Source: Diphasiastrum complanatum
Lineage: Eukaryota > Streptophyta > Lycopodiopsida > Lycopodiales > Lycopodiaceae
Direction: 5' to 3'
Assembly: GCA_029204225.1 (NCBI GenBank)
Contig: CM055104.1
Span: 38,370,527-38,434,526, forward strand
Length of the DNA: 64,000 nt
In this document: one piece after another, positions 26,501 to 37,105 of the stretch
Layout: each line of letters opens with the position of its first letter
Position numbering within the stretch: the stretch's first letter is position 1
The notes under the pieces: generated by a model
Told to the model about the DNA's origin: nothing
The model's input: only the letters and a program-made list of their open reading frames with translations
Databases searched by the model: none
Made by a program: the position numbers and the translations under genes

Positions 26501-26558
26501 ATCTATCATCTATCTACAGAGAGTACTAGTAACTGATCTACAGTGTACACTGAGCATT
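23526..26558. other. 3' flank of the MBD gene and unassigned intergenic DNA
   Basis: AT-rich, with no domain, LTR or RNA gene recognised. Part of the left end may be 3' UTR of the MBD gene. Short open frames at 24,031-24,498 (-) and 25,630-25,909 show no motif. Confidence 0.5.
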
Positions 26559-27518
26559 CTAAGCTCTCCTAGGTCTGAGTCTCCTCCTGCTCGTTGGTGC
26601 TATGGAGCCTGTTGTGGTCTCTCGAGTGGTAGCGACGAAATCGTCATCGAAGGCAGAGGTATGATGCCCCTCATTCTCATCCCCGCTCTCCTCGAACTCC
26701 TCAACCACATACTCCTCCTCTGAGGACTCTGACCCTGATGATGCCTCAGACTCAGACTCATCGTCAGGGCTATGAGCACGAGAGCTCGTACCCTCTCCTG
26801 TCCTCCTCCTGCTCTGCTCGAGTGACAAGTCCTGCACACAAGGAGGGACAAACGTGTTATTGCCCGCAAATTAGTAAATTATAGTAATTAGTTCGAACTT
26901 CAAAAATTTATTTCAAGACCTTAGACAAGTGACACACTGACAAGCTTGAAGCATACAACGTCAAGTTGTCAACCGAGTAGTAAGAGCTAAATCCTAAATT
27001 CTCACTTGCACTCTACATGGCCTCATGGATAAATGCATACACGTCCTCCTCTGCCTGGTCCCTTGGTGGCAAATTTGGAACCTTTGCCACATCGATCTCA
27101 TCCAGATTAACCTATGCACATGTCACAATGCACATTGAAATCAAGACAAAATTTGGAGGACTGACAAAAGTTAAAATTTAGCTACAGTCTACGATGATCT
27201 ATCTAGTATCTACTATATAGGATCACATGTTAGAAATTATAAGTTATGGCTTACCTGGATAGCCTCTGCAGTGGTCTGGAGTCTATCCAAAAGTCTCAAG
27301 TTGGTGTGTACGTACACCAACCTCTCCAACTGTGCAAAGGAGAGTCGATTCCTCTTTTTTGTGTGAATCAGGGAATGAACACTCCAGTTTCTCTCACAAG
27401 TGACTGCAGTGCAGTCCTGTGAGAGGATCTTGATGGCAAGGCGACGCAATTTGGGGACATCAATCCCAAACTTCGACCACCATGACACGGGACGCAGCTG
27501 GCCTGAATCACAGTTCAA
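26559..27518 (-). pseudogene. hAT-type transposase-derived gene, C-terminal exons
   Basis: The exon at about 27,500-27,255 encodes the hAT dimerisation region: SWWSKFG, LRRLAIKILSQ, CERNWSVHSLIHTKKRNRL and LVYVHTNLRLL. Plant hAT (Ac-like) transposases use it to form complexes. It begins after an acceptor (gtgattcag) and ends at a good donor (ATCCAG/gtaagc, 27,255). A second piece starts after tgcatag at 27,111 (VNLDEIDVAKVPNLPPRDQ) but meets TAG at about 27,013. A third open stretch (26,832-26,559) is very acidic and Ser-rich (ESESEASSGSESSEEEYVVE) with a basic end. The splice between the second and third pieces does not keep frame in my reading, so I call it a relic. A domesticated gene with different splicing remains possible. 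The catalytic domain was not found. Confidence 0.6.
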
Positions 27519-27780
27519 GGGGGAGTTAGTAGTTGCAAGTTATAGCCATCTTGGGACCTGATACCCATGCAAGTTATGCAAGTAAATAAATGCAGCTACC
27601 AAGTTAGTAGTTTCTAGTTACTTGTAGTCAGCAATGTGATTGAGTAACTGTGTAGTAAAATGTAAAGTTTAAACTGTAATGGTCAGTTTATTATTGTCTC
27701 TCAAAAGGGTCGCGAACTCCAAGGTCTCCTGCCAACACCTCAGTTGTCCAAATAGGTACAATGGTCAACTTGTATATAGG
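27519..27780. other. Spacer between hAT and Ty3/Gypsy relics
   Basis: No recognised feature; possibly hAT intron. Confidence 0.4.
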
Positions 27781-28800
27781 TCATGCTAAATCCGCAAAAA
27801 GAAAAGAATGAATATCGGATAGTAGTTTGCATGACCATAAAAATGTATATTCCTCGAATTGTTCCAGTGGCGGTAGCTCCACAATGACTTTGATTTTGGA
27901 ATAATCCATAGCAATGCCATGTCTTGATATCACATGTCCAAGAACAACTCCATGAGTAACCCAAATTTGACACTTTTTTGGACATAAGGAGATTTGGTAT
28001 TTGAGACAACGTTCAAATAATTTTTCCAAATGATCCAACTGGTCTGTATCAGCACTATGAACTCCGAGATCATCCAAGTAAATTTCAAAGAATTTTTGCG
28101 AGTAGTCTTTGAAGGTGGACTGCATTACCTTTTGAAATGAACTAGGTGCATTACAAACTCCATACGACGTAACTTTATATGCATAAGATCCCCATTTTGT
28201 TGCAAAAGTTGTTTTATGGCGATTCGCAGGTGCGATCTTAACTTGATTGTAACCACTAAATCCATCCAAAATACTGTAGGCTTCCGCTCCAGCAAGGCGG
28301 TCCAATATGCTTTCAGTAAAGGGTAACAGAAAGTGAGAGTTTCATGTCACTTTGTTCAAAGCTTTGAGATTCACACAAATTCTCATCTTCTCACTCTTCT
28401 TAGGAATGACAACAATTGGCGAAACCCATTCAATATGCTCGATCTCGTAAATGAAATCAGCTTCAAGTAAACTCTGTAGCTCTTTCTTAATAAGATCAAT
28501 AACATTTGGATTACAGCGGTAGAATCTTGTGACTTTTAAAAATGTATCAGGCATCAAGAAAATTGTATATTCAATCACAGATGTTGGAATCCCTTTTAAA
28601 TCCTTGTATGTCCAAGCAGAACAAGATTGATACTTAACCAACAACTTCCTTAGCGCTTGAAACTGCTCTGGGGTAAGTTGCGTTTCAACTTGCATAATCT
28701 TTTCTGGTTCTCCTGGTTTAGCAAGATTCATAGGATGTGTCCTAGCTGGTCCATCATAAATATCTTTCGTTTATGGTACTTGTTCTTCTGGTTTACGATG
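27781..28800 (-). pseudogene. Ty3/Gypsy reverse transcriptase relic
   Basis: Minus-strand RT of a Ty3/Gypsy retrotransposon, unlike the Copia elements around it. The upstream frame (28,731-28,342) ends in the RT entry motifs SPIVVIPKK and RICVNLKALNKVT. A TGA follows, and the next frame (28,305-27,781) continues with YSILDGFSGYNQVKIAP, TTFATKWGSYAYKVTSYGVCNAPSSFQ and the catalytic YLDD, then CPKKCQIWV and LGHVISRHGI. The frame is lost after VELPPLEQF, near 27,850. RNase H and integrase are absent. It is inactive. Confidence 0.85.
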
Positions 28801-28941
28801 AGCTTTTGGTAACATAATGACAAATTCATCAGAGTATAGCGTTTGAAATGTTTGACATATCATGCTATACTTTATCTGATTGTTCCTCCTCAAAAGGATT
28901 GACCTTGGCTCTTTGCATGGCCATCATCATGTGCCATCATC

Positions 28942-28976
28942 TGAGTGCATAGCTGATATCTTAACCAAGCCTTTGG
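28942..28976 (+). pseudogene. Copia RNase H tail on the plus strand
   Basis: The plus strand reads ECIADILTKPL, the signature end of Copia RNase H, over about 33 bp. It is followed at once by the LTR of Copia A in the opposite direction. Too short to place in a family. Confidence 0.5.
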
Positions 28977-28977
28977 T

Positions 28978-29128
28978 TGTTGTATATGACCAACTAGACT
29001 CAAGAAACCATGTAGCTCGAGTTTCTTCTAGGCCAAATTTGGCATTTACAATATGAAACATTACATACACATAGAAAAAACTTTGCTAAAGCCTAAAGTC
29101 AAGATAGACGATTTTTCATTTTTCAACA
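28978..29128 (-). mobile_element. 3' LTR fragment of Copia A copy 2
   Basis: Minus strand from TGTTGAAAAATG. It matches about 150 bp of the 10,566-11,337 LTR (11,337 down to about 11,187), then breaks off against the plus-strand Copia tail. A polypurine tract (minus AGGAGGAG, 29,136-29,129) precedes it. Confidence 0.75.
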
Positions 29129-29146
29129 CTCCTCCTAAAAATTAAT

Positions 29147-29762
29147 CTATGTTGACTTGAACATGGATATTGGAATTACTCCAAGATTGGCTCTATGCTT
29201 GATGAAGGAATTTTTGCTCAAAGGTTTGGTGAGCAAATCTGCAATACAAGATGATGTGTCGATGTGCTCCAAGTAGATTTCCCCTCCAATGAGCTTCTCT
29301 CTCACGAAGTGATGTGCAACTTCGATGTGTTTGGTCCTTGCCTGAAATATTGGATTGTTGGCAAAGGCTTTTGCTGAAATATTGTCACACATGATCAATG
29401 GTAGATCATCTTCCTTGATAGTCTTTAGCTCCAAAAGCAACCTCTTGATCCAAAGCACTTCTTTTGTTGTAGTAGTAAGTGCCTTATATTCAGCTTTACA
29501 AGATGAGAGTGATATGGTATCTTGCTTTTTAGAAAGCCAAGATATTAAATTTCCTCCAAGGTATATGACATACACACTTGTAGATTTTCGATCAACATTA
29601 TCACTAGCAAAATCCAAGTCAGAATAGCCAACAATAGAAAGATCTTCACTTTTGTATAACAAACCATAATCATAAGTTGAAAATATACCTAAGTATTTTT
29701 TTGGCCATTTTGCAATGATGAATAGTAGGATTTTGCATAGCTTGGCTCAACTTATGAACAAC
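29147..29762 (-). pseudogene. Copia A copy 2: RNase H end
   Basis: The open frame 29,662-29,147 covers the Copia RNase H with YSDLDFA, RKSTSVYV, SSCKAEYKA, MCDN, RTKHIEV and CIADLLTKPL, plus a short C-terminus. The three acidic active-site positions look present. Upstream, VVHKLSQAMQNP is readable to 29,762, then the sequence switches to rRNA. It is in the same direction as the integrase piece on the far side of the rRNA. The reverse transcriptase that should lie between is missing. Confidence 0.85.
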
Positions 29763-29963
29763 TTGGGCGCCGTAACCCGGCTTTCGGATCATCCCGCATC
29801 GCCAGTTCTGCTTAGCAAAAATGGCCCACTTGGAGCTCCCATTCCGAGCCGGGGTTCAACGGAGCAACTCCGGCAGCTTACCTATTTAAAGTTTGAGAAT
29901 AGGTCGAGGGCGTTTTACCCCCGATGCCTCTAATCATTCGCTTTACCTGATAAAACTCGACGA

Positions 29964-30019
<56 letters not shown>

Positions 30020-30526
30020 AGTCTTTCGTCCCCATACCCAAGTCTGACGAACGATTTGCACGTCATTATCACTACGAGCCTCCACCAGAGTTTCCTATGG
30101 CTTCGCCCTGCTCAGGCATAGTTCACCATCTTTCGGGTCCCAGTAGGTATGCTCACACTCGAACCTTTCACAGAAGATCACGGTCGGTCGATGGTGCACC
30201 CCCACGAAGAGGGATCCCACCTGTCAGTTTCCTTGCGCCTCAATGGGTTTGCCACCCATCGGCTCGCACACATGCTAGACTCCTTGGTCCGTGTTTCAAA
30301 ACGGGTCGGATGGAAGGCCCGAAATCGCCAGCGTCCCGAGTGCGCAGGTGCCCGAAGGCCCGCCACAAGTGGCGCGCGCTTGCAGTCCCCGACAGGCGCC
30401 GCGGCATCGGTGGGGTCATCGCAACCCCGCTTTTGTCCCGCCAAGCCTGCCCACGCTGACCAGCACCCCGCATTGAGCGGCGGACCAGCTCTTGCCGTTC
30501 CGCATCCAACCGGGGCGCACCCGCAG
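29763..30526 (-). rRNA. 25S (large subunit) rRNA fragment, captured inside Copia A
   Basis: The minus strand carries about 764 bases of the 5' third of nuclear large-subunit rRNA. Landmarks in order are 'tgaaacacggaccaaggagt', 'gcgcaaggaaactgaca', 'cgaaagatggtgaactatgc', 'ggaaactctggtggagg', 'gacgtgcaaatcgttcgtc', 'agctggttccctccgaagt', 'ctcaaactttaaataggta' and 'agctccaagtgggcca', ending near 'gttacggcgcccaa'. The plant-type 'ctccaagtgggcc' favours a plant source. It is bounded on both sides by Copia A pol and lies in the same sense. The reading frame of the Copia integrase runs on into it as nonsense protein. It is a partial copy, not a working rRNA gene. Confidence 0.95.
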
Positions 30527-31725
30527 CCTAGCACATTCACATAGAGATCGATTTTTTCTTTTGGCAACCCCATTTTGAGATGGGGAATAAGCACAAGAAA
30601 GTTCTCTCTTAATCCCTTCAACCTCACAATAATCATAGAACTTGTTGGAGATGTATTGACCTCCTCCATCACATCTCAAAGCTTTAACTTTTAAAGAAAA
30701 TTGTTTCTCAACATAAGCTTTGAAAACTAGGAAGTGTTCAAACACCATAGCTTTTGAAGAAAGAAGGTACAACCAAGTATATCTTGTAAAATCATCAATG
30801 AAGGTAACAAAACAAGTTGCACCACCAATACTTTTTGAGGAAGAAAAGTGAACATCCGAGTGAATTAATTCCAAATGATGAGTAGTCTTAATAGAAGACT
30901 TTTAATATGGCTTTCTGTGTGATTTTGCAATAGCACAAGCCTCACATGGCTTGATATCTTTGGAAAGTGATCTTGGTAGGCCAATAGCCTTATCATTCTT
31001 GACCATAGAAAGCATAGATTTAAAGTTGAGATGCCCCAAACTCCTATGCCATAACTCCTCCTTAGACATAAAAGCAATTTCACAAAAGTTTGCATTCTCA
31101 TAAGAATTTAACTTGAAGATGCCACCATATATAGATCCATTAGCTAGGATCTCATCACCTTTCTTAATAAAGCAAGTATTGGCATTGAATTTCACATCAC
31201 AACCACAATCAAGCAACTTTCCAACACTTATCAAGCTCTTTGTAAGGTTAGGAACAAAAAGAACATTGGAAAGTAATAGAACTTTAGAAAAAGCAAGTTT
31301 TAATGGAATATTGCCAATTCCTTTAATAGAGCATTCATGAGCATTTGTTGTATAAACAGACCTTTTAAGTCCTTTATAAGGTACAATAGAGTCTAAAAAC
31401 TCCTTTGAACAACACATATGTGATGAGGCACCACTATCGATATCCCATGCTCCATCCTTCTTGAAGGATGTTGAAGAAAAGCTTGACACCATGAGGGAAC
31501 CTTCTCCTTCACTTGCAATAAAGTCTTCTTCTTTCTCATTAGAGAGATTTGCTTGTTTGAGTTTATTTTTCTTTTTGAAGCAATTAGAGGCATAGTGCTC
31601 CTTTTTTGCCACAAAAGAAACACTTGACTTTCTTCTTCTTGGTCTTGGAAGTAGAAGGATGAGTTGAGTCATCCTCATCTTTGTCTTTTTCCTTTGTTTT
31701 CTCTTTGATGAATTGCTTCAACTTG
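30527..31725 (-). pseudogene. Copia A copy 2: gag end, protease and integrase start
   Basis: The minus-strand order is gag zinc knuckle (CFFCGKKG then HYASNC, with a frameshift at about 31,600), protease motif DSGASSHM (about 31,430), pre-integrase motif LWHRSLGHLN ... CEACAIAK, then integrase with ELIHSDVHF, FIDDFTRYTW, LRCDGGGQY and SPSQNGVAKRKNRSL. A stop at about 30,902 separates pre-integrase from core. The integrase ends abruptly at ECAR, where rRNA begins. Upstream, at about 31,725, the gag is fused to integrase sequence of a different Copia (E), with no LTR between. Confidence 0.85.
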
Positions 31726-33373
31726 TTGTCTGTCTGCTTCTTAGCCCAATTTGTATACTCAACAAATTTCTTAAAAGCTTCTAATTTTTCCACAAATATC
31801 TGAATGTACAATTTCCAGTACCTTGGTTGCTTTATAAACAACTTTACTAAATGGTGTTCGAATCATTTTGCCTTTAAGACAAGATTCGTAGGTAGTTCAA
31901 ATATCTCGACTCTTGATTTCGACTCCTTCAATTCTTTGACTCTTGTTGGCTTGGTACAAGGCTTCCATGTTCATGTGACATAGCCTCTTGTGTAGTGAAA
32001 ATTGCCCCAAGCAAGACGATTTGTTTGCTCGACTCAAGTTTGAATGCTCAAGTGATACAAATTACCATCTTTGTTACCTTTAGTAACTAGGTTATCAGAA
32101 TATTCATCGAACAATTTACAAGAGTTCCTTGTGACGGTTACTGACATTCCTGTGTCGACTATCCTCCAGTTTTTTGTCACCCTGATTCGTGTCTAACCAT
32201 AGTACACCAGTTCCATCAACTTCATATTTAGAACCATCTCCAAGTATAATGAATCTCAAAGAATTCATCTTCTTATAGTCAGATAAATTTTTTTCCTAGA
32301 AAACAAAATGTGAGGTGGCTCCCGAATAAGGTACTACTTCTCGAATTTTCGAATTCAATGAACAACATAGATCAGCACAAACATATGCTGCTGAGTTTCT
32401 TGTCGTCTTCTCTTCTACTACTCTGGAGCATTCTGCTTTGTCTTCGACAAAATTTGAATCTGAAGGTTCGTTTCGATTCTGCTCCTTCTTGTTCCTGGGA
32501 TTTTGATAACAATCTACTACTGCATGATCCCGTTTATGACAATGAATACAATCAATCTTTGGATTCAACCAACACTTGTCTTTTGTATGACCTGATCTTT
32601 TGCATCTGTTGCAAATCTTCCTATCACCAGAATCTTTCTGTTGTTTTTCGGATTGTCGACGATCATTTGTCTTGCATTCGTCTAAATGATTTCCATTCTT
32701 TTTAGACGACTCCCTCTTAGACTTAAACTTCTTCAAAGGTTGATTCTTTTGAGTAAATAGAGCTTTTTTCGAATCACCATTATCGTCATATTGTTCACGA
32801 GCTTCTACTTCCTCTTTGACTCCATCTATCACCTTTTGAGTGTCATAGACGAATCTTTTGCCAGTAAAGTTCGAGTTGTGTGGAATGACCTGGGTAGGCT
32901 TGAAGAAAGTAGCTAAGATGTTTTTCCTTTGAGATTGCATTTTCAGTGCTAGAATTCTACAAAGAAATAAACATATCCTTTATCTTTCATACGAAAATGG
33001 TCATATCTTTGTTGTCCCATTGTAGGTAAGTCAGTTGGTCCTCCAAAAAAATGATTTGATTTCATAATCAAGTCTCATTCTTGGTTTGCAATTCTTCCCA
33101 TGATTCTTTTGCGTTCGAAATCGATGAAAGATCTAGCATTATGCTGTCATTCACTGAAGACGCAATAATTGCTATAGCTTTGTCATTTTTTTCCCTCCAT
33201 TCATGAAGTTCTTTGCCAGAATTAATTGGCTTCTCTTCTGTTCAATCTACCCATTGCCAAAGATCTTTGCCCTTCAGTATGAGTGAAGTCTTTAACTTCC
33301 AGACTAAATAATTCGAACCTTCTATATCCAAGATTATATTGATCTTAGACTGAATGCTGCTGATCGAAGACAT
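31726..33373 (-). pseudogene. Copia family E: gag, protease and part of integrase
   Basis: Gag begins at the ATG at 33,373 (MSSISSIQSKINIILDIEGS) with the NYLVWKLKTSLILKGKDLW signature. A TGA follows soon after. The frame 32,940-32,296 carries two zinc knuckles (CNRCKRSGHTKDKC and CIHCHKRDHAVVDC), which is unusual, since the other Copia gags here have one. The protease reads YSGATSHF, with Tyr where the catalytic Asp should be. Pieces of pre-integrase (CLKGKM) and integrase (LEIVHSDICG, then EAFKKFVEYTNWAKKQTD) are seen to about 31,740, with an internal deletion. It is then joined to Copia A gag. Confidence 0.75.
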
Positions 33374-33419
33374 CTTCTAATCGAATAAGCTCCAGATAGG
33401 GTTGTTGATGGATGTGTCA

Positions 33420-33431
33420 GTTTTGATACCA
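33420..33431 (-). promoter_or_regulatory. Primer-binding site of Copia E
   Basis: Minus strand TGGTATCAAAAC, about 45 bp before the gag ATG. Confidence 0.6.
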
Positions 33432-33480
33432 CTATAGGAAAAATACTAGGAATTCTTCTTCAGATAACATGATACAAGTT

Positions 33481-33633
33481 CGAATAAATCAATTTCCAAG
33501 ATGAATTGAAGAGTCTTGATTCTTCCTTGCACCTTTGCACTTGATTTCTTCACTAAGCAATGCACAAAACTTGTTGTGTGCATTAACACTTAATGCCTTT
33601 GTGAATATATCTGCAACCATGTCCTGCGTTTAG
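33481..33633 (-). pseudogene. Copia RNase H C-terminus next to the Copia E primer site
   Basis: Minus strand DMVADIFTKALS, then a short tail to a stop near 33,490. This is the normal end of a Copia polyprotein. It lies only about 60 bp upstream of a primer-binding site and gag, leaving no room for a normal LTR. Confidence 0.7.
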
Positions 33634-33909
33634 GGAAGACTGGACTATATAATCTCATTAATACTGCAAGCTGTCAAGTTGGTAAACTTATTTTGTACAT
33701 GGATATGAGTGCTTCCCATAGATGCAGGATTCACAAAAGAGAGATTTCCTATCTAATGAAGAAGGAAAATACAATCCATCAACTAAATTATTACAACGCA
33801 TATAAGAAAATGATCTTGTATTCACGTGTCCAAATCGACTATGCCCATAGTCTCTCTTTTTGTATTCTCCTATCCTTATCTTAAGGGAAATCCTTTAGGG
33901 TCTTTACAT

Positions 33910-33921
33910 TGGTATCAGAGC
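33910..33921 (+). promoter_or_regulatory. Plus-strand primer-binding site (LTR element remnant)
   Basis: TGGTATCAGAGC following TCTTTACAT. This suggests the 3' end of a plus-strand LTR at about 33,908. No gag was recognised after it, and the LTR start was not found. Confidence 0.5.
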
Positions 33922-36154
33922 CCGGCTAAGATGCGATCTTGGATGGGAGTGAAGTCAAGCTCTACATCGGACTTGGAAGATCGAAGCACTTGGATTAGCA
34001 TCCCGGTTTGGAGTGCTGTTTTTTCTCAAAGAAATTATGGAGTTGGATTCACAAATTCCGGATAAGTAGCATATTTTTCGAAATTACGATAGAATGCACT
34101 TCTACAAGGATTTTTTGGTGAAAGATGCGAATTTGTAGGAATTTATATGTAATTTCATAATTTTTTGAGGGAATTTTCCAATTGGTGTTCAAAAATTTGT
34201 AATGGTTGATTTAGTTACTGATTTCATTGCTAGATTTTGCTCAATTAAGTTCTGAATAGCCTGCATCAGTCCACAAGTGTGTTGAATCATGTTGTTTTGT
34301 TCAAGTCCATACATAATTGATTGTAAAATCAGTATGTCCAATTTTGTATGGACTGTTTGTAACATAAACGCTTGATTCCAGTTAAAGCATGGAGAGGTTA
34401 TGGATTTCTTTGTAAATATGTAAATCTGCATGTTGAGTACATTTGGTGGAATTGCAATATTGCTAATACTTGATTTTGAGATGGAAAGGAAGCTATGAAA
34501 GGAAGTTTACATCAATCGTCTTGTTGGAAATAAAGTTTCTAGCAGATTTTTGCTGAGCTTTTGTTTACCTGCAATTTTTGAGACATGCATGAGGTTGAGA
34601 ATAGAGTTATAACCCTGTAACAAGAGAAAACCTATAAAGCATGCTATTAATCCTCCTTTCAGACTCGTTCTTGGAATTCTGAGATTCCAGAACAACTGCT
34701 CAGAGCCATTAAACAGTCACTTGGAGTTTTGAGGTCATTTTCCAGAGTCTGATTTGCTTGGTTTGTGTTGCAAATGAGGGAAAACTAGTCGTGGCACAGT
34801 GGCTGAGATTCTGGTCAGGTGATGCTAGAGAGATAATGCTAAAACTCTTAAGCACCTGTGAACATAGAGTCTATATGGCCATCGAGCAAGCTTAAAAGCA
34901 TGTGTTCGGCCTATAAAATTGCTCATAGTCAAAATGTTTACATGGGCACAAACTCCCATGATGTGAACACAAACTTGGACAACATTGAACATTTCTATGT
35001 GGCATTTCTTACGGGGCCCTTTTTCAATCCATAGTTCTTCTAATGGGAGGGAATATGAGGGATGTTGTTGTAATGTGCACCTTCGTTTATTCTAAGTATT
35101 CTCTCCATCCTGTTACACCTAAAATTATGTACATTTTATGCGTTTAGTAGTATAGTAGGCTTGTTATTGCAATTAACATCCCCTCATCCGTAGTCATTTG
35201 AGTAAAGTAAAACTCCACACCTTGTAAAGATAAAAGGTGTTCACCAACACACCATCACTTGAGGATGAAGTTGAGTGGAGTCAAACTTCACAATGTGCGG
35301 AGAGGAAAGGAGGTCTACATAAATACTCTATACATTGTATCCACGTTCAACATCCTAGTAGTTGAAAATAAAGACTTCGATTGTGTTCAAGAGCCTAGTA
35401 GTTGAAAATAAAGACTTCGATTGAGACAACCTAAGTAGGGCAAGATCAAAACTAGCAAACTATGTACAACTTTTAAAAGTATCTAATGTTAGGTTGACAT
35501 AATTGCTTGGAAGGAGTTGTAGCATCCTCAAAGGGCCATCTCCAAACTTAGTCCAAGCATCAATGTCATTTTCAAAATTTTCAAAGGAGCAACAACACTA
35601 AGAGCACCCTTCAAACTTTGGTCCAAGTAGCCACAACCTTTAAACATTTGTCCAAGCATCAATGGCTCAAAGAGATCTCCAACTTTCGTCCAAACATCAA
35701 CACGCCTGAAATGATGGCCTTCATGAATACAAACCCACATAGTAACCTTGTTTTGGATGGATTGGGTAAGAGGGAAACTTTTGTTACATAGTTGCACACA
35801 CATACTGACACGCTTGAAACCTTGTGCTTTCATATTAGGATTCGAGTAATATTAGGGAACCCTCTGCTTTCACGTTAGGGTTTGAGTAACATTGTACATT
35901 TGTGCATAAAAAATGAGTAGGTCTTGTATTTTTTGCATTGTGCTGAAGTCCAAAAGGTAGCAACCGCAAGGCAGTTCACTGTCATGTGAAGGAAAGCTGT
36001 GCTCGCGCACCATTTCCCCCTTCTTTCTCCCTCTCTCTTACTCCCTCCCTCCCTTGCTCTGCCACTCAATTGATCCTCTACAGACAAAACCCATCTCAGA
36101 AATTAGACAGTTATTACATGGAAGCCACAAAAACATTAAGATCTGCTGAACCTA

Positions 36155-36415
36155 GAGAGAAGGGTTTCATCGCTGAAGTAAAATTTCTGCAAACAGATGC
36201 AGAAATGACAGCGTGGAATTTTCAGCCATAAACTGCCAAGATCTGTTGGTTATGTTCAAATTGGTGGAATGATGCCAACCTAGGGAAGGGTTTCATACCT
36301 GACGTGAAATTGTTGCTGGCAGCTGCAGAAAAGAATCACAATGTGGAAATTTCAGCCATAAAATCTGAAGATTTGTTGGTTTGTTTTTTAGTATGTCAAA
36401 ATTGGTGGAATGATC
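36155..36415. repeat. Diverged tandem duplication, unit about 125 bp
   Basis: Both copies share 'aagggtttcat', 'tttcagccataaa' and 'attggtggaatgat' in the same order. Confidence 0.7.
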
Positions 36416-36904
36416 CCCTAGAGTAGCCCAGTTGGATAAGAGTGGTTGCTCGAATTTCAGCCATTGCAGAGAAGGATACCTATGAGCTACCTTGTGCTCC
36501 GATCTTGGCAAGGCCCAATGTGCTGATTTAGAGTGTCTATATTGTACATAATAAAAGCTAGCGCTATCAAATACCGTTGCAAAATATAAACCAATTGGTG
36601 GAATTTGATCATCCATGCATTCTCCATAGCCTATGTTGACTTTGGCATGTGTCATATGACAATAGTAGTTTGATCTAGGTGACTAGATATTCCTCAGGCA
36701 CACTATTCTTTAATTACCTGCCATCAATCTAGTTTACAAAGCTTTCAAAGTTTCCTAGATTTTGTGATAAAAAAATCACCTCTCCATTCTACCTCTTAAG
36801 TTTGTTAGATACTCTTGGAGAATGTGACTCCATCGTTGCCTCTATCTCCTATCTCTACTACCCTTTAGCATGGCATATCTGGTCCATTTTATTGACCTAA
36901 ACAT

Positions 36905-37105
36905 TCTCATTATCTACTTTGCCTTGCAACATTTGTACTTGATTTCTTACCACCTCTCGCCACTTATCCAAAATGTCCCCCTTCACCAGAACCTATTTTG
37001 TTGCCTTATCTTCAAGGATCTTTCACATGCTCATTGTCTACTTTGCCTTGCAACGCTTGGTGCTTGATTTCTGACCACCTCTCTCCACTTCTCCGATTAG
37101 CACCA
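36905..37105. repeat. Diverged direct duplication
   Basis: Two copies about 120 bp apart share 'tctactttgccttgcaac', 'cttgatttct' and 'accacctctc'. Confidence 0.7.

Noticed and set aside
30097-30672. Several overlapping GC-rich open frames on both strands
   Set aside because: They lie in the 25S rRNA fragment; structural RNA often has few stops. They are not proteins.
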